Counted from the first letter of the stretch, positions 53,658-63,835 are shown. The stretch is 64,000 nucleotides of DNA from Burkholderia latens (GCF_001718795.1 NZ_CP013437.1:1-64000), one strand, 5' to 3'. Notes: generated by a model not told the origin, from the sequence alone. Translations and numbers: made by a program.

Positions 53658-54401
53658 TCAGCTTCTTGCCAGCCACTGGTCGAGACCGATGCGGCCGAGC
53701 CGCGCGGCCCCGAGCGGCACCAGCGAGGTTTCCTCGACGCGGCCGCCGTAGTAGCGGCCGTCGCGATCGGTCACCACCGCGCGCGTGTCGCCGACCGACT
53801 TCAGGTAGCGCGCGACGATCTCCGCGAACGGCGCACGATCCGGGCCCGCGATCTCGATCGTGCCGTTCTGCGGCCCGGCGAGCGCGGCCTGCGCGACGAG
53901 CGCCGACACGTCTTCGGCGGCGATTGGCTGGAACAGTCCGTCGCCGATGCGCACGGTGCCGTCTTCGGTGCCGAAATCCGCGATGCCGCCGATGAATTCC
54001 ATGAATTGCGTCGCGCGTACGATCGTGTACGGCACGCCCGCCGCCTCGATCGCCTGTTCCTGCGCGACCTTGGCCAAGAAATAGCCGTTCTCCGGCATCC
54101 GGTCGCAGCCGACGATCGACAGCGCGACGTGATGGCGCACCCCTGCAGCCACTTCGGCCTTGCCGAGATTACGCGCCGACGTGCGGAAGAAGTCCAGCAC
54201 TGCCTGCGGTTCCCATGACGGCGCGTTCGCCACGTCCACGACGACGTCCGCGTCCGTCAATGCGTCGGTCAGGCCCTCGCCCGTGATGGTATTGACGCCG
54301 GTGCGCGGCGATGCGGCCAGCGCCTGGTGGCCGGCTTCGCCAAGCAGCGTGACGACACGTGAGCCGATCAGGCCCGAACCGCCGATGACAACGATCTTCA
54401 T
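53658..54401 (-). CDS. NAD(P)H-binding NmrA-like/atypical SDR protein
   Basis: A 247-residue Rossmann-fold protein. The N-terminal IVVIGGSGLIGSRVVTLL is a GxxGxxG dinucleotide motif, and AQEQAIEAAGVPYTIVRATQFMEF is typical of NmrA/YwnB-type atypical SDRs. These often lack the YxxxK catalytic pair and act as redox sensors or quinone-type reductases. ATG at 54401. It is divergent from the MocR gene at 54595, with 193 bases between, so MocR may control it. Confidence 0.85.
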   Translation of the reverse strand: MKIVVIGGSGLIGSRVVTLLGEAGHQALAASPRTGVNTITGEGLTDALTDADVVVDVANAPSWEPQAVLDFFRTSARNLGKAEVAAGVRHHVALSIVGCDRMPENGYFLAKVAQEQAIEAAGVPYTIVRATQFMEFIGGIADFGTEDGTVRIGDGLFQPIAAEDVSALVAQAALAGPQNGTIEIAGPDRAPFAEIVARYLKSVGDTRAVVTDRDGRYYGGRVEETSLVPLGAARLGRIGLDQWLARS

Positions 54402-54594
54402 CGCAAAATCTCCTGACGAGTGGATTGCATTCGAATGTGACGGGGAGGTGACGGTTGCCGGATCGGGTGAATACGGTGATGACCGTCCATCGCGTGGCGC
54501 AATTGTGGAAGAATCATGTCCTATCCAGCAGTGCCAAGAATCGTCGATCGGACTGGTCCATGCTGTGTCTGTCCCCGTCATCCACGAGAGCGTC

Positions 54595-56115
54595 ATGTCT
54601 GCGCAACCCTTCACGCTGACCATCGAAATCGACCGGCAGCATCAGTTGCCGATCTATCTGCAGATCTGCGAGCGGTTCAGAACCGCGATTGCCGCGGGCC
54701 ACCTGCGTCCCGGCGATCGCGTGCCGGCGCTGCGCGGCCTCGCGACGCAACTGAACACGGCGCGCGGCACGGTCGAACAGGCCTACACGATCCTGGTCGA
54801 CGAGGGATATCTGCAGATGCGCGGCGCGGCAGGCACGTTCGTCTCGCCGTCCCTGCCGAAATCGCTGCCGCGGGCAACGCCCGCGCGTGACGACGCATCG
54901 GGAGCGCCCGTCGACAACGCCGGCGTGCTTCAGGCGCCGGGCGTGTCGCGCGACAGCCCGCCGCCGCGGCGCGCGCAACCGATCGCCGTCGCGATGAGCG
55001 GCGAGCCGCGCCCGTTGCAGCCCGGGGTCCCTGCCCTCGACGCGTTTCCGCGCAAGGTCTGGCACCGCCTCGTGTCGCTGCGCGCGCGCAGCGGTGATCG
55101 CGCGCTGCTGGGCTACCCGAATCCGGCCGGTTATCGGCCGCTGCGCGAACACATCGCCACCTACCTGGGGCTGTCGCGCGGCGTCACCTGCGTGCCGGAA
55201 CAGGTGTTCATCACCAGCGGCTACCGTGCCACGCTGGAACTCGTGCTGCGCAGCCTCGCACGCCCGAACGACCGCGTCTGGTTCGAAGACCCCGGCTATC
55301 TGCTCGCACGCAGTTTCCTGTCCGAGACGGGCGTGGAACTCGTCCCGGTGCCGGTGGATGCCGAGGGAATCGACGTCGAACGCGGCCTGCAACTGGACGC
55401 GCACGCGCGCTTCGCACTCGTGACGCCGTCGCATCAGAGCCCGCTCGGGCATACGCTGTCGCTGCCCCGCCGCATCGCGCTGCTGGACTGGGCCGAAAAG
55501 ACGTCGGGGTGGATCGTCGAGGACGACTACGACAGCGAGTTCCGCTATCTGGGCCGCCCGCTGCAGGCGCTGAAGAGTCTCGACCGGCGCGATCACGTGA
55601 TCTATTGCAGTACCTTCAGCAAAGCGATGTATCCCGGCTTGCGGCTCGCGTACGCGGTCGTGCCGGAGCGTGCGGTGGAGCGCGTCGAACGCGTGGCCTG
55701 CAGCATGAACGCCGGCTCGCCTGCGCTCCTGCAGGCAGCCCTGGCCGATTTCATCGAACAGGGTCACTTCGCCCGGCACCTGAAGCGCATGCGCACGCTG
55801 TACGGCGAGCGCCGCACGCTGATCGTGCACGCATTACGGCAGGCATTCGGCGAGCGGCTGATCGTCGAGTTGCCGCCTGGCGGCATCCAGTTCGCGGTGC
55901 GGTTCACGGCGGGGCCCGACGGGCCGGTCGACGACGTCGCCGTCGCCGCGCGTGCCCGCGAAGCCGGGCTCGCGGTCCTGCCGCTGTCGATCTGGTACAC
56001 GAACAGCCACACGCAGCAAACGCCGCGCGGCCTCGTCATCGGGTTCGCGAACATCGGCGACGCGGACGAAGCACAACGTCACGCCAAAACGCTGCGCGCG
56101 TGCCTGGGCCGCTGA
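54595..56115 (+). CDS. MocR/PdxR-type regulator with aminotransferase-like domain
   Basis: A 506-residue protein: GntR winged helix at about residues 10-78 (HLRPGDRVPALRGLATQLN; EGYLQMRGAAGTFV), then a fold-type I aminotransferase domain with EDDYDSEFRYLG (Asp) and the PLP lysine in YCSTFSKAMYPGLRLAY (about residue 342). It likely senses PLP or an amino compound. The start at 54595 fits the family; the frame is open to 54160, but that part is antisense to the neighbour. It is only distantly similar to the other MocR protein in this window (24.1-25.5 kb). Confidence 0.88.
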   Translation: MSAQPFTLTIEIDRQHQLPIYLQICERFRTAIAAGHLRPGDRVPALRGLATQLNTARGTVEQAYTILVDEGYLQMRGAAGTFVSPSLPKSLPRATPARDDASGAPVDNAGVLQAPGVSRDSPPPRRAQPIAVAMSGEPRPLQPGVPALDAFPRKVWHRLVSLRARSGDRALLGYPNPAGYRPLREHIATYLGLSRGVTCVPEQVFITSGYRATLELVLRSLARPNDRVWFEDPGYLLARSFLSETGVELVPVPVDAEGIDVERGLQLDAHARFALVTPSHQSPLGHTLSLPRRIALLDWAEKTSGWIVEDDYDSEFRYLGRPLQALKSLDRRDHVIYCSTFSKAMYPGLRLAYAVVPERAVERVERVACSMNAGSPALLQAALADFIEQGHFARHLKRMRTLYGERRTLIVHALRQAFGERLIVELPPGGIQFAVRFTAGPDGPVDDVAVAARAREAGLAVLPLSIWYTNSHTQQTPRGLVIGFANIGDADEAQRHAKTLRACLGR

Positions 56116-56465
56116 CGCGCGGCGTGCACCAATGGCGTGCGGCCAGGCGTGCCGGCAACCGCTGCCGCCGGGCGCCTCGTTGAAATTCACGGCGCGGTCC
56201 GGATTGGTGTCCAACGGGAAACATACAATCGCCCGGAACGGCCGTACCGCCACCCGGTGCGCGCCTCTAGCATGGAAACGTCTTTCTCCCGTAGACGAAC
56301 CGGGAATCGGGCTGCACCGGAAGATTGCCGCGTTCCTCAGACAATCAGCCGCGCCCGCCATTCCCTGAATACGCTACTTGCCCGGGCCGCCCAGCCCCTT
56401 CGCAAGACGTTTCGACGCCCGAATGACCGAGGGTCGGAGCATGTCGCCGAATTCGAGCACGCACC
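56116..56465. other. Intergenic region upstream of the Ohr-like gene
   Basis: About 350 bases. It should hold the promoter of the Ohr-like gene. No OhrR gene or clear palindromic OhrR box was recognised, and no gene is supported. Confidence 0.35.
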
Positions 56466-56966
56466 ATGGATGACAACAAGCTGCAAGCCCCGCCGCTTTC
56501 CCTCCTCGACAGATATCGAGGTCGGGATTTTCAACCGCTTTACACCACGACCGTCACCGTGTCCGGCGGCGAGACGGGACATGGCCGCGCTTCCGGCGTG
56601 GTCCGCTCGGACGACGGAAATCTCGCCGTCGACCTGCGCCTGCCCACCGAGTTTGGCGGGCCCGGCAACGGAACCAATCCTGAGCAGTTGTTCGCGGCAG
56701 GCTTCGCCGCGTGCTTCCACGGCGCGCTCAATCTGCTCGAGAAACGCGCCGATATGGAAACCGCCGATACCGCCGTGGAGGTGCAAGTCTCGTTCGGCCG
56801 CGATCCCATGGATGGCGGCTATGCGTTGCTCGTCGACGTTCGGGTGCGGATGCCGGGCGTCGATCGAAGCATCGCGGAAGAATTGGTTCGAACCGCGGAA
56901 CGCTTGTGCCCGTATGCGAAGATGGCCCGGCAAGGCACCGTCAATATCGTGACCGTCGTCGACTGA
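56466..56966 (+). CDS. Organic hydroperoxide resistance protein, Ohr/OsmC family
   Basis: A 166-residue thiol peroxidase. The Ohr catalytic cysteines are Cys83 (GFAACFHGA) and Cys148 (AERLCPYAKMARQG), with the SGGETGHGRASG N-terminal motif carrying the catalytic Arg near 41 and Glu near 73. It reduces organic and fatty-acid hydroperoxides with lipoylated or thiol partners in the cytosol. It is about 20 residues longer at the N-terminus than typical Ohr (140-145). No OhrR regulator is adjacent. Confidence 0.9.
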   Translation: MDDNKLQAPPLSLLDRYRGRDFQPLYTTTVTVSGGETGHGRASGVVRSDDGNLAVDLRLPTEFGGPGNGTNPEQLFAAGFAACFHGALNLLEKRADMETADTAVEVQVSFGRDPMDGGYALLVDVRVRMPGVDRSIAEELVRTAERLCPYAKMARQGTVNIVTVVD

Positions 56967-57060
56967 CCTGGCGCTCGTCGTGCCGGGGCAGCGCGTCGTC
57001 CGTTGCCGCAACGGCGCGACGCCCCCGCGCACATCTCGCGATACGCGCGGGGGCAACCGG

Positions 57061-58269
57061 TCAATCGAACGATGCCTGCGGATTACCGGCCGCCAGCGCC
57101 TCGGCCCGAATCGGTGCCGGCGGATAGATCCATTGCGTGTTGATCACCTGCTTGCGCGCCTTTCCTTCGGCACGCGTCAGTTTGATTTGTCGATCCCAGC
57201 CTTCCGAGTACACGGCACCCCAGTCGCCCAGGTCGACGCATGTCGCATAGAACGGCTGCCGATATTCCAGCGTCGGCACGCCGATCAGATCCGCCGCGAC
57301 GTTGTGCCCGCCGAATTGCCCCATCACGATCGCGTGCTGGCAAGACATCAGCGCATAGTGCCCGTCGTCGTCGCTGCGCGCGCGCGCCACGTCTCCCGCG
57401 ACGAATACGTGCGGCGCTTCCGGCACGCGAAGATCCGGTGCGACTTCGACGCGCCCGAGCGGGTCTCGATGCGAGGAGACCTGCGACGTCAGCGGGCTCG
57501 CCTGCATTCCGCCAGCCCAGATCACGGTCATGGCTTCGATGTGCGTGCCCGACGCGGTACGAACGCCATCGGCCGCCACCGACACGACGCGCGATCCGAG
57601 CACGGCCTCGACGCCTAGCGACGCGAAGGCTTCGGCGACATACGGCCGAGGATTGGGACCGAGATCGGGACCGATGTCGTCCTGCGCGCCGATCACGACG
57701 ACACGCCCCATCGTCTGCGGGCCGAACCACTCGCGCAAGCGCTTGGGCAACTCGGTGGCGACCTCGATACCCGTGAAGCCGCAGCCGACCACCACGACCG
57801 TATTGCGTGCCGGCGATTCCGGCAATTTTGCGAGCGCCGCGAAGTGGTCGTCGAGCGCGACGGCGTCCTCGATGCGAGCAACTGAGAACGCGTGTTCCGC
57901 GAGCCCCGGCACCGGCGGTTTGCTCAACCTGCTGCCGCTCGTCAACAACAACCTGTCATACGCGAGCAGACGTCGCTCGCCGTTGGCGCACGCGACGCCG
58001 ACCGTCTTCTCGCCGACGCAAATTTCCTCGACGCTGCCTTCGAGAAACTTCACGCCGACCGCATCGAGCAGCGGCAGCAACGGCGCGGCCATCCGCTGTG
58101 GTTCGCTTTCGTACAGACGCGGCCGAATCTGCAGTTCCGGTTTCGGCGAGATCAACGTGATCTCGACGTCGCCGCTCGTCACACCGGCACCATCCAGCAC
58201 CCGCGCGGCACCCAGTGCACCCCACACGCCGGCAAAGCCGGCACCCACTATTAGGATCTTCTGCGACAT
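57061..58269 (-). CDS. FAD-dependent NDH-2-like NAD(P)H oxidoreductase
   Basis: A 402-residue flavoprotein of the type II NADH dehydrogenase/sulfide-quinone-reductase family. The FAD-binding GAGFAGVWGALGAAR motif starts near residue 8, the NAD-binding VVVVGCGFTGIEVATEL near 160, and VFVAGDVA near 290. It is peripheral to the membrane and may transfer electrons to quinone. The ATG at 58269 has GAGGG nine bases upstream; ATG 58275 is only three bases from that site. A short frame ends on the start codon region (see neighbour). The bestrophin-like gene is divergent. Confidence 0.85.
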   Translation of the reverse strand: MSQKILIVGAGFAGVWGALGAARVLDGAGVTSGDVEITLISPKPELQIRPRLYESEPQRMAAPLLPLLDAVGVKFLEGSVEEICVGEKTVGVACANGERRLLAYDRLLLTSGSRLSKPPVPGLAEHAFSVARIEDAVALDDHFAALAKLPESPARNTVVVVGCGFTGIEVATELPKRLREWFGPQTMGRVVVIGAQDDIGPDLGPNPRPYVAEAFASLGVEAVLGSRVVSVAADGVRTASGTHIEAMTVIWAGGMQASPLTSQVSSHRDPLGRVEVAPDLRVPEAPHVFVAGDVARARSDDDGHYALMSCQHAIVMGQFGGHNVAADLIGVPTLEYRQPFYATCVDLGDWGAVYSEGWDRQIKLTRAEGKARKQVINTQWIYPPAPIRAEALAAGNPQASFD

Positions 58270-58271
58270 GA

Positions 58272-58469
58272 TCATTGCCCTCGGTTGATGTCGATGGCGG
58301 CAACTCGCCGCGCAAAATCATCGTAGGTCGACATGGCATTGCGCAGTAGATCCGCAGTCGTGCTCACGATGTTGCCGCTTCGGCACCAATCCGTCACACG
58401 CCGCATGGATCGATCGCAGGCATGATGTCGGCGAACGATCGCACGCGACTCGAACGCCGTCTTCGTCAT
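58272..58469 (-). CDS. Possible short leader ORF coupled to the NDH-2-like gene
   Basis: A short frame ends with the peptide MSTYDDFARRVAAIDINRGQ (58334-58272), its stop overlapping the first possible ATG of the oxidoreductase. The C-terminal 30 codons have normal-looking composition, but no ribosome-binding site is clear and the true start is unknown. It may be a chance frame. Confidence 0.3.
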   Translation of the reverse strand: MTKTAFESRAIVRRHHACDRSMRRVTDWCRSGNIVSTTADLLRNAMSTYDDFARRVAAIDINRGQ

Positions 58470-58498
58470 CCACCTGAATCAACGATGAGGCAAATAAA

Positions 58499-59500
58499 AT
58501 GCACATGGGGAAATCGTACAAACTGTCGGAGTTCCTGATCTGGACACGCTGGAAAATTTACGAGCTGCTCATTTTCGGTTCGGTTCCGGTTGTCCTGTAC
58601 AAGTTCTTCTCCGTTACGTGGCTATCGATCCCTCTGACGATCGTGGTTCTGCTCGGAACCGCGACGTCGTTCATCGTCGGCTTCAAGAACGTTCAAACGT
58701 ACAACCGCGCGATGGACGCGCTGGAAATCTGGACCGATATCCTGAGCAAGAGCCGTCGCTGGGGCCAACTCGCTCGCGATTTCGTCACCGATGACGAGAT
58801 CGCCCGAAAACTCGTCGATCGCCACCTGGCATGGCTGACCGCGCTGCGCTATGACCTGCGCCGCCCGCGCATCTGGGAAAGCACGAACAAACGCTACAAC
58901 GCCGAGTACCGCCGATTCTATCGCGTTCCCGAGTGGGAAAAGGACATCAGGGAATTGTTGCCGAAGTATCTCTCCTCGACCGAAACGGAACAGGCGCTCG
59001 CGTCGCCTTGCATCGCAACGTTCGTGCTGAGCCTGCAGGGCACTTCGCTCACGACGCTTCACATGGCCGGCCATCTGGATTCGAACTTCTTCATGGAGCT
59101 TCAGAAGACCGTCGGCGACTTCATCGACCTCCAGGCAAGATCGGAACGCTTCAAGAACTTTCCCTACCCGCGTCAGTATGCGACCGTCAGCTCCCTGTTC
59201 GTCCGGTTCTTCTGCCTCTCGCTTCCGTTCGGTTTGCTGAACGAATTCAACCGGTTGAACGACGGCGTGAGCGGTTTCATGCACGGCAACATGGTCTGGC
59301 TGGTCGTGCCGTGCAGCGTCGCCGTTTCCTGGATGTACACCTCGCTCGAGCAGGTTGGCGAAAGCACGGAGAACCCGTTCGAAGGCGGCGCCAACGACGT
59401 GCCCATTTCAACGCTGTGCAGCACGATCGAACGCGATCTGAAAGCGATGCTCGGAGAACACGCGCGCGCCCCGTCGAGCCGCACGATCATCGCGCTGTAA
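58499..59500 (+). CDS. Bestrophin-like (UPF0187) membrane channel protein
   Basis: A 333-residue protein of the bacterial bestrophin family. Hydrophobic helices near residues 20-60 and 225-275 form the pore. The landmark FKNVQTYNRAMDALEIWTDILSKSRRWG (near 60-90), the RFKNFPYPRQYATVSSLFV segment (near 215-235) and ENPFEGGANDVPISTLCSTIERDL (near 300) match the family. Bacterial members form pentameric ion channels (cation-selective in Klebsiella). ATG at 58499 with GAGG upstream. It is divergent from the NDH-2-like gene; a functional link is not known. Confidence 0.85.
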   Translation: MHMGKSYKLSEFLIWTRWKIYELLIFGSVPVVLYKFFSVTWLSIPLTIVVLLGTATSFIVGFKNVQTYNRAMDALEIWTDILSKSRRWGQLARDFVTDDEIARKLVDRHLAWLTALRYDLRRPRIWESTNKRYNAEYRRFYRVPEWEKDIRELLPKYLSSTETEQALASPCIATFVLSLQGTSLTTLHMAGHLDSNFFMELQKTVGDFIDLQARSERFKNFPYPRQYATVSSLFVRFFCLSLPFGLLNEFNRLNDGVSGFMHGNMVWLVVPCSVAVSWMYTSLEQVGESTENPFEGGANDVPISTLCSTIERDLKAMLGEHARAPSSRTIIAL

Positions 59501-59795
59501 CGCGTCAGGCGTCTCTCGTCGCGTCACCCTCCGTTCGTCGATTGTTGCCATCGCGACAACATGATGAGGTCCTTCCCGGCGCTACTGTCGCACGAGCACA
59601 TCGCCTACGCTTGGCGCTGACGGTGGCCGTGCATGCATGTCCGCTCCCGTCCGGGAAACGGACACGACACCGCAAGAGCGACGTGCGACTCGCGCGGCCG
59701 TGTGCGCCGCGTTGCGTCGTCGCGCGTCATTGGCCGCGGCAGCCAGGGCTGTTGCCATGGCATCACCCGGCACCTCACCAACCGAGGAACGATCC

Positions 59796-60575
59796 GTGAC
59801 AGAAGAAGATATCCGCAGCAACGCGTTCGCGATGCCCGTGCATAACCCGGCTTACCCGCGTCCGCCCTTCCGATTCGTCAATCGTGAGTATTTCATCATC
59901 TCGTACGAGACGGACATGGACGCCCTCCGGGCCGTCGTCCCGGAACCGCTGACGGTCGACCGGGCCGTCGTCCACTACGAGTTCATTCGGATGCCTGATT
60001 CGTCTGGATTCGGTGACTACACCGAAAGCGGCCAGGTGATCTCCGTTCTGGACGAGAACGGCACGCGCGCCAATTTCACGCATGCGATGTACCTCGACGA
60101 CGAAGGCCCGATCGCCGCCGGACGGGAAATCTGGGGATTTCCGAAGAAACTGGCGTCGCCACGGCTCTGCGTCGACGGCAAGGACACGCTGCTCGGCACG
60201 CTCGACTACGGCACGCAGCGCATCGCCACCGGCACGATGGGTTACAAGTACCGCGCGCTCGACACGGAAACCGAACGCCGCAAGCTCGCCGACACGCCCA
60301 ACTATCTGCTCAAGGTCATTCCGCACGTCGACGGATCCGCGCGCATCTGCGAGCTGGTGCGCTTCGTCCTGCGCGATGTCGACGTGATCGGCGCATGGGA
60401 GGGACCCGCCGCGCTCGAACTGCATCCGCACGCGCTCGCGTCGGTTGCCGATTTGCCGGTCCGCAAGGTGATCGGCGCGCGCCACGTCATCGCGCATCTC
60501 ACGCTCGATATCGGCGAAGTGGCTCACGACTACCTCGCCCCCGCCGCGTCGCTGAAGCTCGCGGTCAACCAGTAA
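59796..60575 (+). CDS. adc: Acetoacetate decarboxylase
   Basis: A 259-residue enzyme converting acetoacetate to acetone and CO2. The Schiff-base lysine lies in [12 protein letters not shown] (Lys117/118), and the acidic segment around [15 protein letters not shown] is typical. GTG start at 59796 with GAGGAA upstream; the frame extends to 59637 without support. It is first of an adc-bdhA-patatin operon (15 and 10 bases between genes). Together they can convert 3-hydroxybutyrate from stored polyhydroxybutyrate to acetoacetate and acetone. Confidence 0.92.
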   Translation: MTEEDIRSNAFAMPVHNPAYPRPPFRFVNREYFIISYETDMDALRAVVPEPLTVDRAVVHYEFIRMPDSSGFGDYTESGQVISVLDENGTRANFTHAMYLDDEGPIAAGREIWGFPKKLASPRLCVDGKDTLLGTLDYGTQRIATGTMGYKYRALDTETERRKLADTPNYLLKVIPHVDGSARICELVRFVLRDVDVIGAWEGPAALELHPHALASVADLPVRKVIGARHVIAHLTLDIGEVAHDYLAPAASLKLAVNQ

Positions 60576-60590
60576 ACCTCCGGAGGACGT

Positions 60591-61373
60591 ATGGCACTGA
60601 ATGACAAGGTCGCGCTCGTGACGGGCGCGGCAAGCGGTATCGGCGATCTGTGCGCACGCAAGCTTGCGGCGGACGGCGCGACCGTCGTGATCGCCGATCT
60701 GAACCTCGCGGCCGCCCGCAAGGTTGCAGACGATATCGTCGCGGCCGGCGGCAAGGCATTGGCGATCGCGATGGACGTCACCAGCGAGGAAGCCGTCGAA
60801 GCCAGCATGGCCGAAACGGTGAACCGGCTGGGCAGCATCGACGTGCTCGTGTCGAACGCGGGCATCCAGATCGTCAACCGGATCGAGGACTACGCATTTT
60901 CCGACTGGAAGAAGATGCTGGCCGTTCACCTGGACGGGGCATTCCTGACGACGCGTGCCGCCATCAGGCACATGTACGCGTCGAACAAGGGTGGCACGGT
61001 GATCTACATGGGCTCGGTGCATTCGCACGAGGCCTCGCCGCTGAAGTCCGCCTACGTGACCGCGAAGCACGGGTTGCTCGGTCTCGCGCGCGTCGTCGCG
61101 AAGGAAGGCGGGCCGCGCGGCGTACGCGCCAATGTCGTGTGCCCGGGCTTCGTCAGGACGCCGCTGGTCGACAAGCAGATTCCCGAGCAGGCGAAGGCGC
61201 TGGGCATCTCGGAACAGCAGGTCGTTAAGGACGTGATGTTGAGGGAGACAGTCGACGGCGAATTCACGTCGGCGGCCGATGTCGCGCACACGGTTGCGTT
61301 CCTGGCCGGCTTCGAGTCGAACGCGCTCACCGGACAATCGATCGTCGTCAGCCACGGCTGGTTCATGCAGTAA
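60591..61373 (+). CDS. bdhA: 3-Hydroxybutyrate dehydrogenase
   Basis: A 260-residue short-chain dehydrogenase. The NAD motif TGAASGIG lies at 11-18, NAG at 89-91, and the catalytic Ser142, Tyr155 and Lys159 are in place ([18 protein letters not shown]). The C-terminal [12 protein letters not shown] is typical of D-3-hydroxybutyrate dehydrogenases. It oxidises 3-hydroxybutyrate to acetoacetate with NAD, feeding the decarboxylase encoded 15 bases upstream. Clear GGAGGA ribosome-binding site. Confidence 0.92.
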   Translation: MALNDKVALVTGAASGIGDLCARKLAADGATVVIADLNLAAARKVADDIVAAGGKALAIAMDVTSEEAVEASMAETVNRLGSIDVLVSNAGIQIVNRIEDYAFSDWKKMLAVHLDGAFLTTRAAIRHMYASNKGGTVIYMGSVHSHEASPLKSAYVTAKHGLLGLARVVAKEGGPRGVRANVVCPGFVRTPLVDKQIPEQAKALGISEQQVVKDVMLRETVDGEFTSAADVAHTVAFLAGFESNALTGQSIVVSHGWFMQ

Positions 61374-61383
61374 GGAGGACATC

Positions 61384-62655
61384 ATGTATTCGAGCCAGCG
61401 TAACAAGCTGAAGCAGGCCCATCGCATCAAGCTTCCCCCGTATGACGAAATCGGAGTCGTGCTGCAGGGTGGCGGCGCACTCGGCTCATATCAGGCCGGC
61501 GTGTATGAAGGCATGGCCGAAGTCGGCGTGGAGCCGACGCGAATCGCCGGCGTATCGATCGGCGCGCTGAATACGGCGATCATCGCCGGCAATGCGCCGG
61601 CGGACCGCACCGACGCGCTTCGCGGCTTCTGGAACACCATCAGCCAGCCGGGAGATCCGTTCGCTCACGTCGGCGCGTGCATGTCGGCGTGGCCCGGGCT
61701 TGCCGACGTGGGGCGCAGGTGGTCGAGCGCATGGGCCGCCGCGCGCACGCTGATGGAAGGCCAGGACGGATTCTTCTCGCCGCGCATGCACGTGCCCTTC
61801 GCCGGGTTCGGCGGAAAGCGTCCCGACCAGGTCAGCTATTACGACACGTCGGCGTTGCGTGAAACGCTCCTGCGGTACGCCAACTTCGACCGCATCAACG
61901 ACGGGAACATTCGCGTATCCGTCGGAGCGGTCAACGTGCGAACGGGCAATCTCGTCTATTTCGACAATACGAAGATGCGCCTGGCGCCGGAGCATTTCAT
62001 CGCCTCCGGCGCGCTGCCGCCGGGCTTTCCGGCCGTCGAGATCGATGGCGAGTTCTACTGGGACGGCGGTCTCGTTTCCAATACGCCGCTCACCGAGATC
62101 ATCCGCGAAAGCCAGCACAGGGACACGCTCGTTTTCCAGCTCGATCTGTGGAGCGCGCGCGGCAAGTTGCCGGGCGACTTCCTCGATGTCAGCGAACGCA
62201 CCAAGGACATTCAGTATTCGAGCCGCACGCGCGCGATCACCGCGTTCATGTCGCAGAACCAGAAGCATGCGCAGATGATCAAGGCACTGCTCGAACATAT
62301 TCCCGAACACGTGCGGCTTGCCCACCCGCTGCTGCGGGAGGCGCAGAAGACGGCGGACGGCAGTGCCGTGAACGTGGTGCACCTGATCTACAAGAACAAG
62401 ACGTTCGAGGGGCACTACAAGGACTATGAGTTCAGCAAGGACACGATGCGCGAGCATTGGGCGAGCGGTCTCGAGGATATTCGCCGTTCGTTCGGACACC
62501 CGGAGTGGTTCGAGATTCCGAGCCGGGAAATCGGCTTCGTCACGCGGGACGTGCACCGCTATCGGCACGACGTCGACGAAGCCGGCAACCTCGGCAGGCA
62601 TGCCGCTCCCGCGGAACACCTTGCGCCGGAGAAGGAATCGTCCGTCGCCGGGTAA
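61384..62655 (+). CDS. Patatin-like phospholipase/esterase (DUF3734 type)
   Basis: A 423-residue enzyme. The patatin fold shows oxyanion GGGALGSYQAG (about 29-39), nucleophile Ser58 in GVSIG and Asp227 in YWDGGLVSN: a Ser-Asp dyad. The C-terminal 130 residues form an extra domain (DUF3734) conserved in proteins encoded with 3-hydroxybutyrate dehydrogenase. A role in PHB or lipid depolymerisation next to ketone-body genes is plausible. The ATG lies 10 bases after the bdhA stop with AAGGAGGA upstream, so it is co-transcribed. Confidence 0.9.
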   Translation: MYSSQRNKLKQAHRIKLPPYDEIGVVLQGGGALGSYQAGVYEGMAEVGVEPTRIAGVSIGALNTAIIAGNAPADRTDALRGFWNTISQPGDPFAHVGACMSAWPGLADVGRRWSSAWAAARTLMEGQDGFFSPRMHVPFAGFGGKRPDQVSYYDTSALRETLLRYANFDRINDGNIRVSVGAVNVRTGNLVYFDNTKMRLAPEHFIASGALPPGFPAVEIDGEFYWDGGLVSNTPLTEIIRESQHRDTLVFQLDLWSARGKLPGDFLDVSERTKDIQYSSRTRAITAFMSQNQKHAQMIKALLEHIPEHVRLAHPLLREAQKTADGSAVNVVHLIYKNKTFEGHYKDYEFSKDTMREHWASGLEDIRRSFGHPEWFEIPSREIGFVTRDVHRYRHDVDEAGNLGRHAAPAEHLAPEKESSVAG

Positions 62656-62830
62656 CCCGTATCGACGCCAGCCGCGGGCGAGCCAGGCGGTCGGCCGCGC
62701 ACCGGCGACGCGTGACCGGCGGCCCGCCGGCGCCGTTCCCGACTCGCGGTACCGCGCCTGCAGGACCGCTTCAGGCGGCGCAACGACCGATCGTCGAGAT
62801 CGCGCATGCGCCCGCCGCAAGGAGAGCACC

Positions 62831-63835
62831 ATGATGTCGCATGAAATGATCGCGAGGTACGGCACGCTGGTCGTATTCCTGAACGTGCTCGGATCGTCGC
62901 TCGGCCTGCCGCTGCCTGCCATTCCGACCTTGGTCACAGTGGGCGCGGGCATCGCGCTCGTGACCCATGTCGCGTCGTCGGCGCTGCTGCATTTCTCGGC
63001 GCTACTGGCCGCCGCCGTGGTTGGCGGCCTGCTCGGCGACCTGGTCTGGTACCAGGGTGGGAAGCGCTACGGCAAGCGCACGCTTCACACCGTCTGCAAA
63101 CTGACGCCGTCGCGCGACGCGTGCGTCCGGACGACCGAGCGCTTTTTCGGCCGCTGGGGCGTTCGCGTGCTCGTGGTCGCGCGGTTCGTACCCGGCCTGT
63201 CGCTCGTGGCCGTTCCGCTTTGCGGCGCGATGGCCGTCAGGTTGCGCGCCTTTGTCCTGCACGATTGCGTCGGCGTCGCGCTGTGGGCGTCGATCGGGCT
63301 GGCAATCGGCACGCTGTTCGCGTCGCAGATCGACGCGGTCTTCGCCTTTGTCGCCCGTCTCGGCTGGCACGTGCTCATCGTGATCGCCATCGCACCGCCG
63401 CTGTATTTCGTGTACGGATATTGCCGCCGGCGAATGCTGGCAAGCGCGCTCGGGAAAGCGCGGATCAGCGCGGGCGAACTGCATGCGCTGCTCGCGAACA
63501 ATCCGCGGCCGGCCGTGATCGATATCCGTTCCGCCGAGCGGAGAATGCTCGATCCGTTCGTCATTCCGGGCGCGGTGATCGGCGATGAACGCAAGCCCCG
63601 CCAGATCATGGAGCGCTATGGCACGAACCGGACGCTCGTCATCTATTGCGCGTGCCCGCACGAAACGTCTGCCGCGTCGGTGGCCAGGCAGTTGCGGCTG
63701 TCCGGCGTCAAGCTCGCCCTGCCGCTCACCGGCGGTATCGATGCGTGGCGCGTCGAGGGCTTCGACGTGGAACCGATGGTCGCGATGAACGACGCGGCAA
63801 TCGGCCCGGAAAAGCAGAAAGCCTTCACGTATTGA
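62831..63835 (+). CDS. DedA-family membrane protein fused to a rhodanese domain
   Basis: A 334-residue fusion. Residues 1-200 form a DedA/SNARE-associated membrane domain with several helices and the conserved FFGRWGVRVLVVARFVPGLS segment (near 100-120). DedA proteins help flip polyprenyl or phospholipids and maintain proton-motive force. Residues 215-320 form a rhodanese domain (AVIDIRSAERR...FVIPGAV), with Cys273/Cys275 in VIYCACPHETSA at the active-site loop position. Rhodanese domains move sulfur or sense thiols. ATG at 62831 with AAGGAGAG upstream. The remaining 165 bases to the window end hold no gene. Confidence 0.88.
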   Translation: MMSHEMIARYGTLVVFLNVLGSSLGLPLPAIPTLVTVGAGIALVTHVASSALLHFSALLAAAVVGGLLGDLVWYQGGKRYGKRTLHTVCKLTPSRDACVRTTERFFGRWGVRVLVVARFVPGLSLVAVPLCGAMAVRLRAFVLHDCVGVALWASIGLAIGTLFASQIDAVFAFVARLGWHVLIVIAIAPPLYFVYGYCRRRMLASALGKARISAGELHALLANNPRPAVIDIRSAERRMLDPFVIPGAVIGDERKPRQIMERYGTNRTLVIYCACPHETSAASVARQLRLSGVKLALPLTGGIDAWRVEGFDVEPMVAMNDAAIGPEKQKAFTY

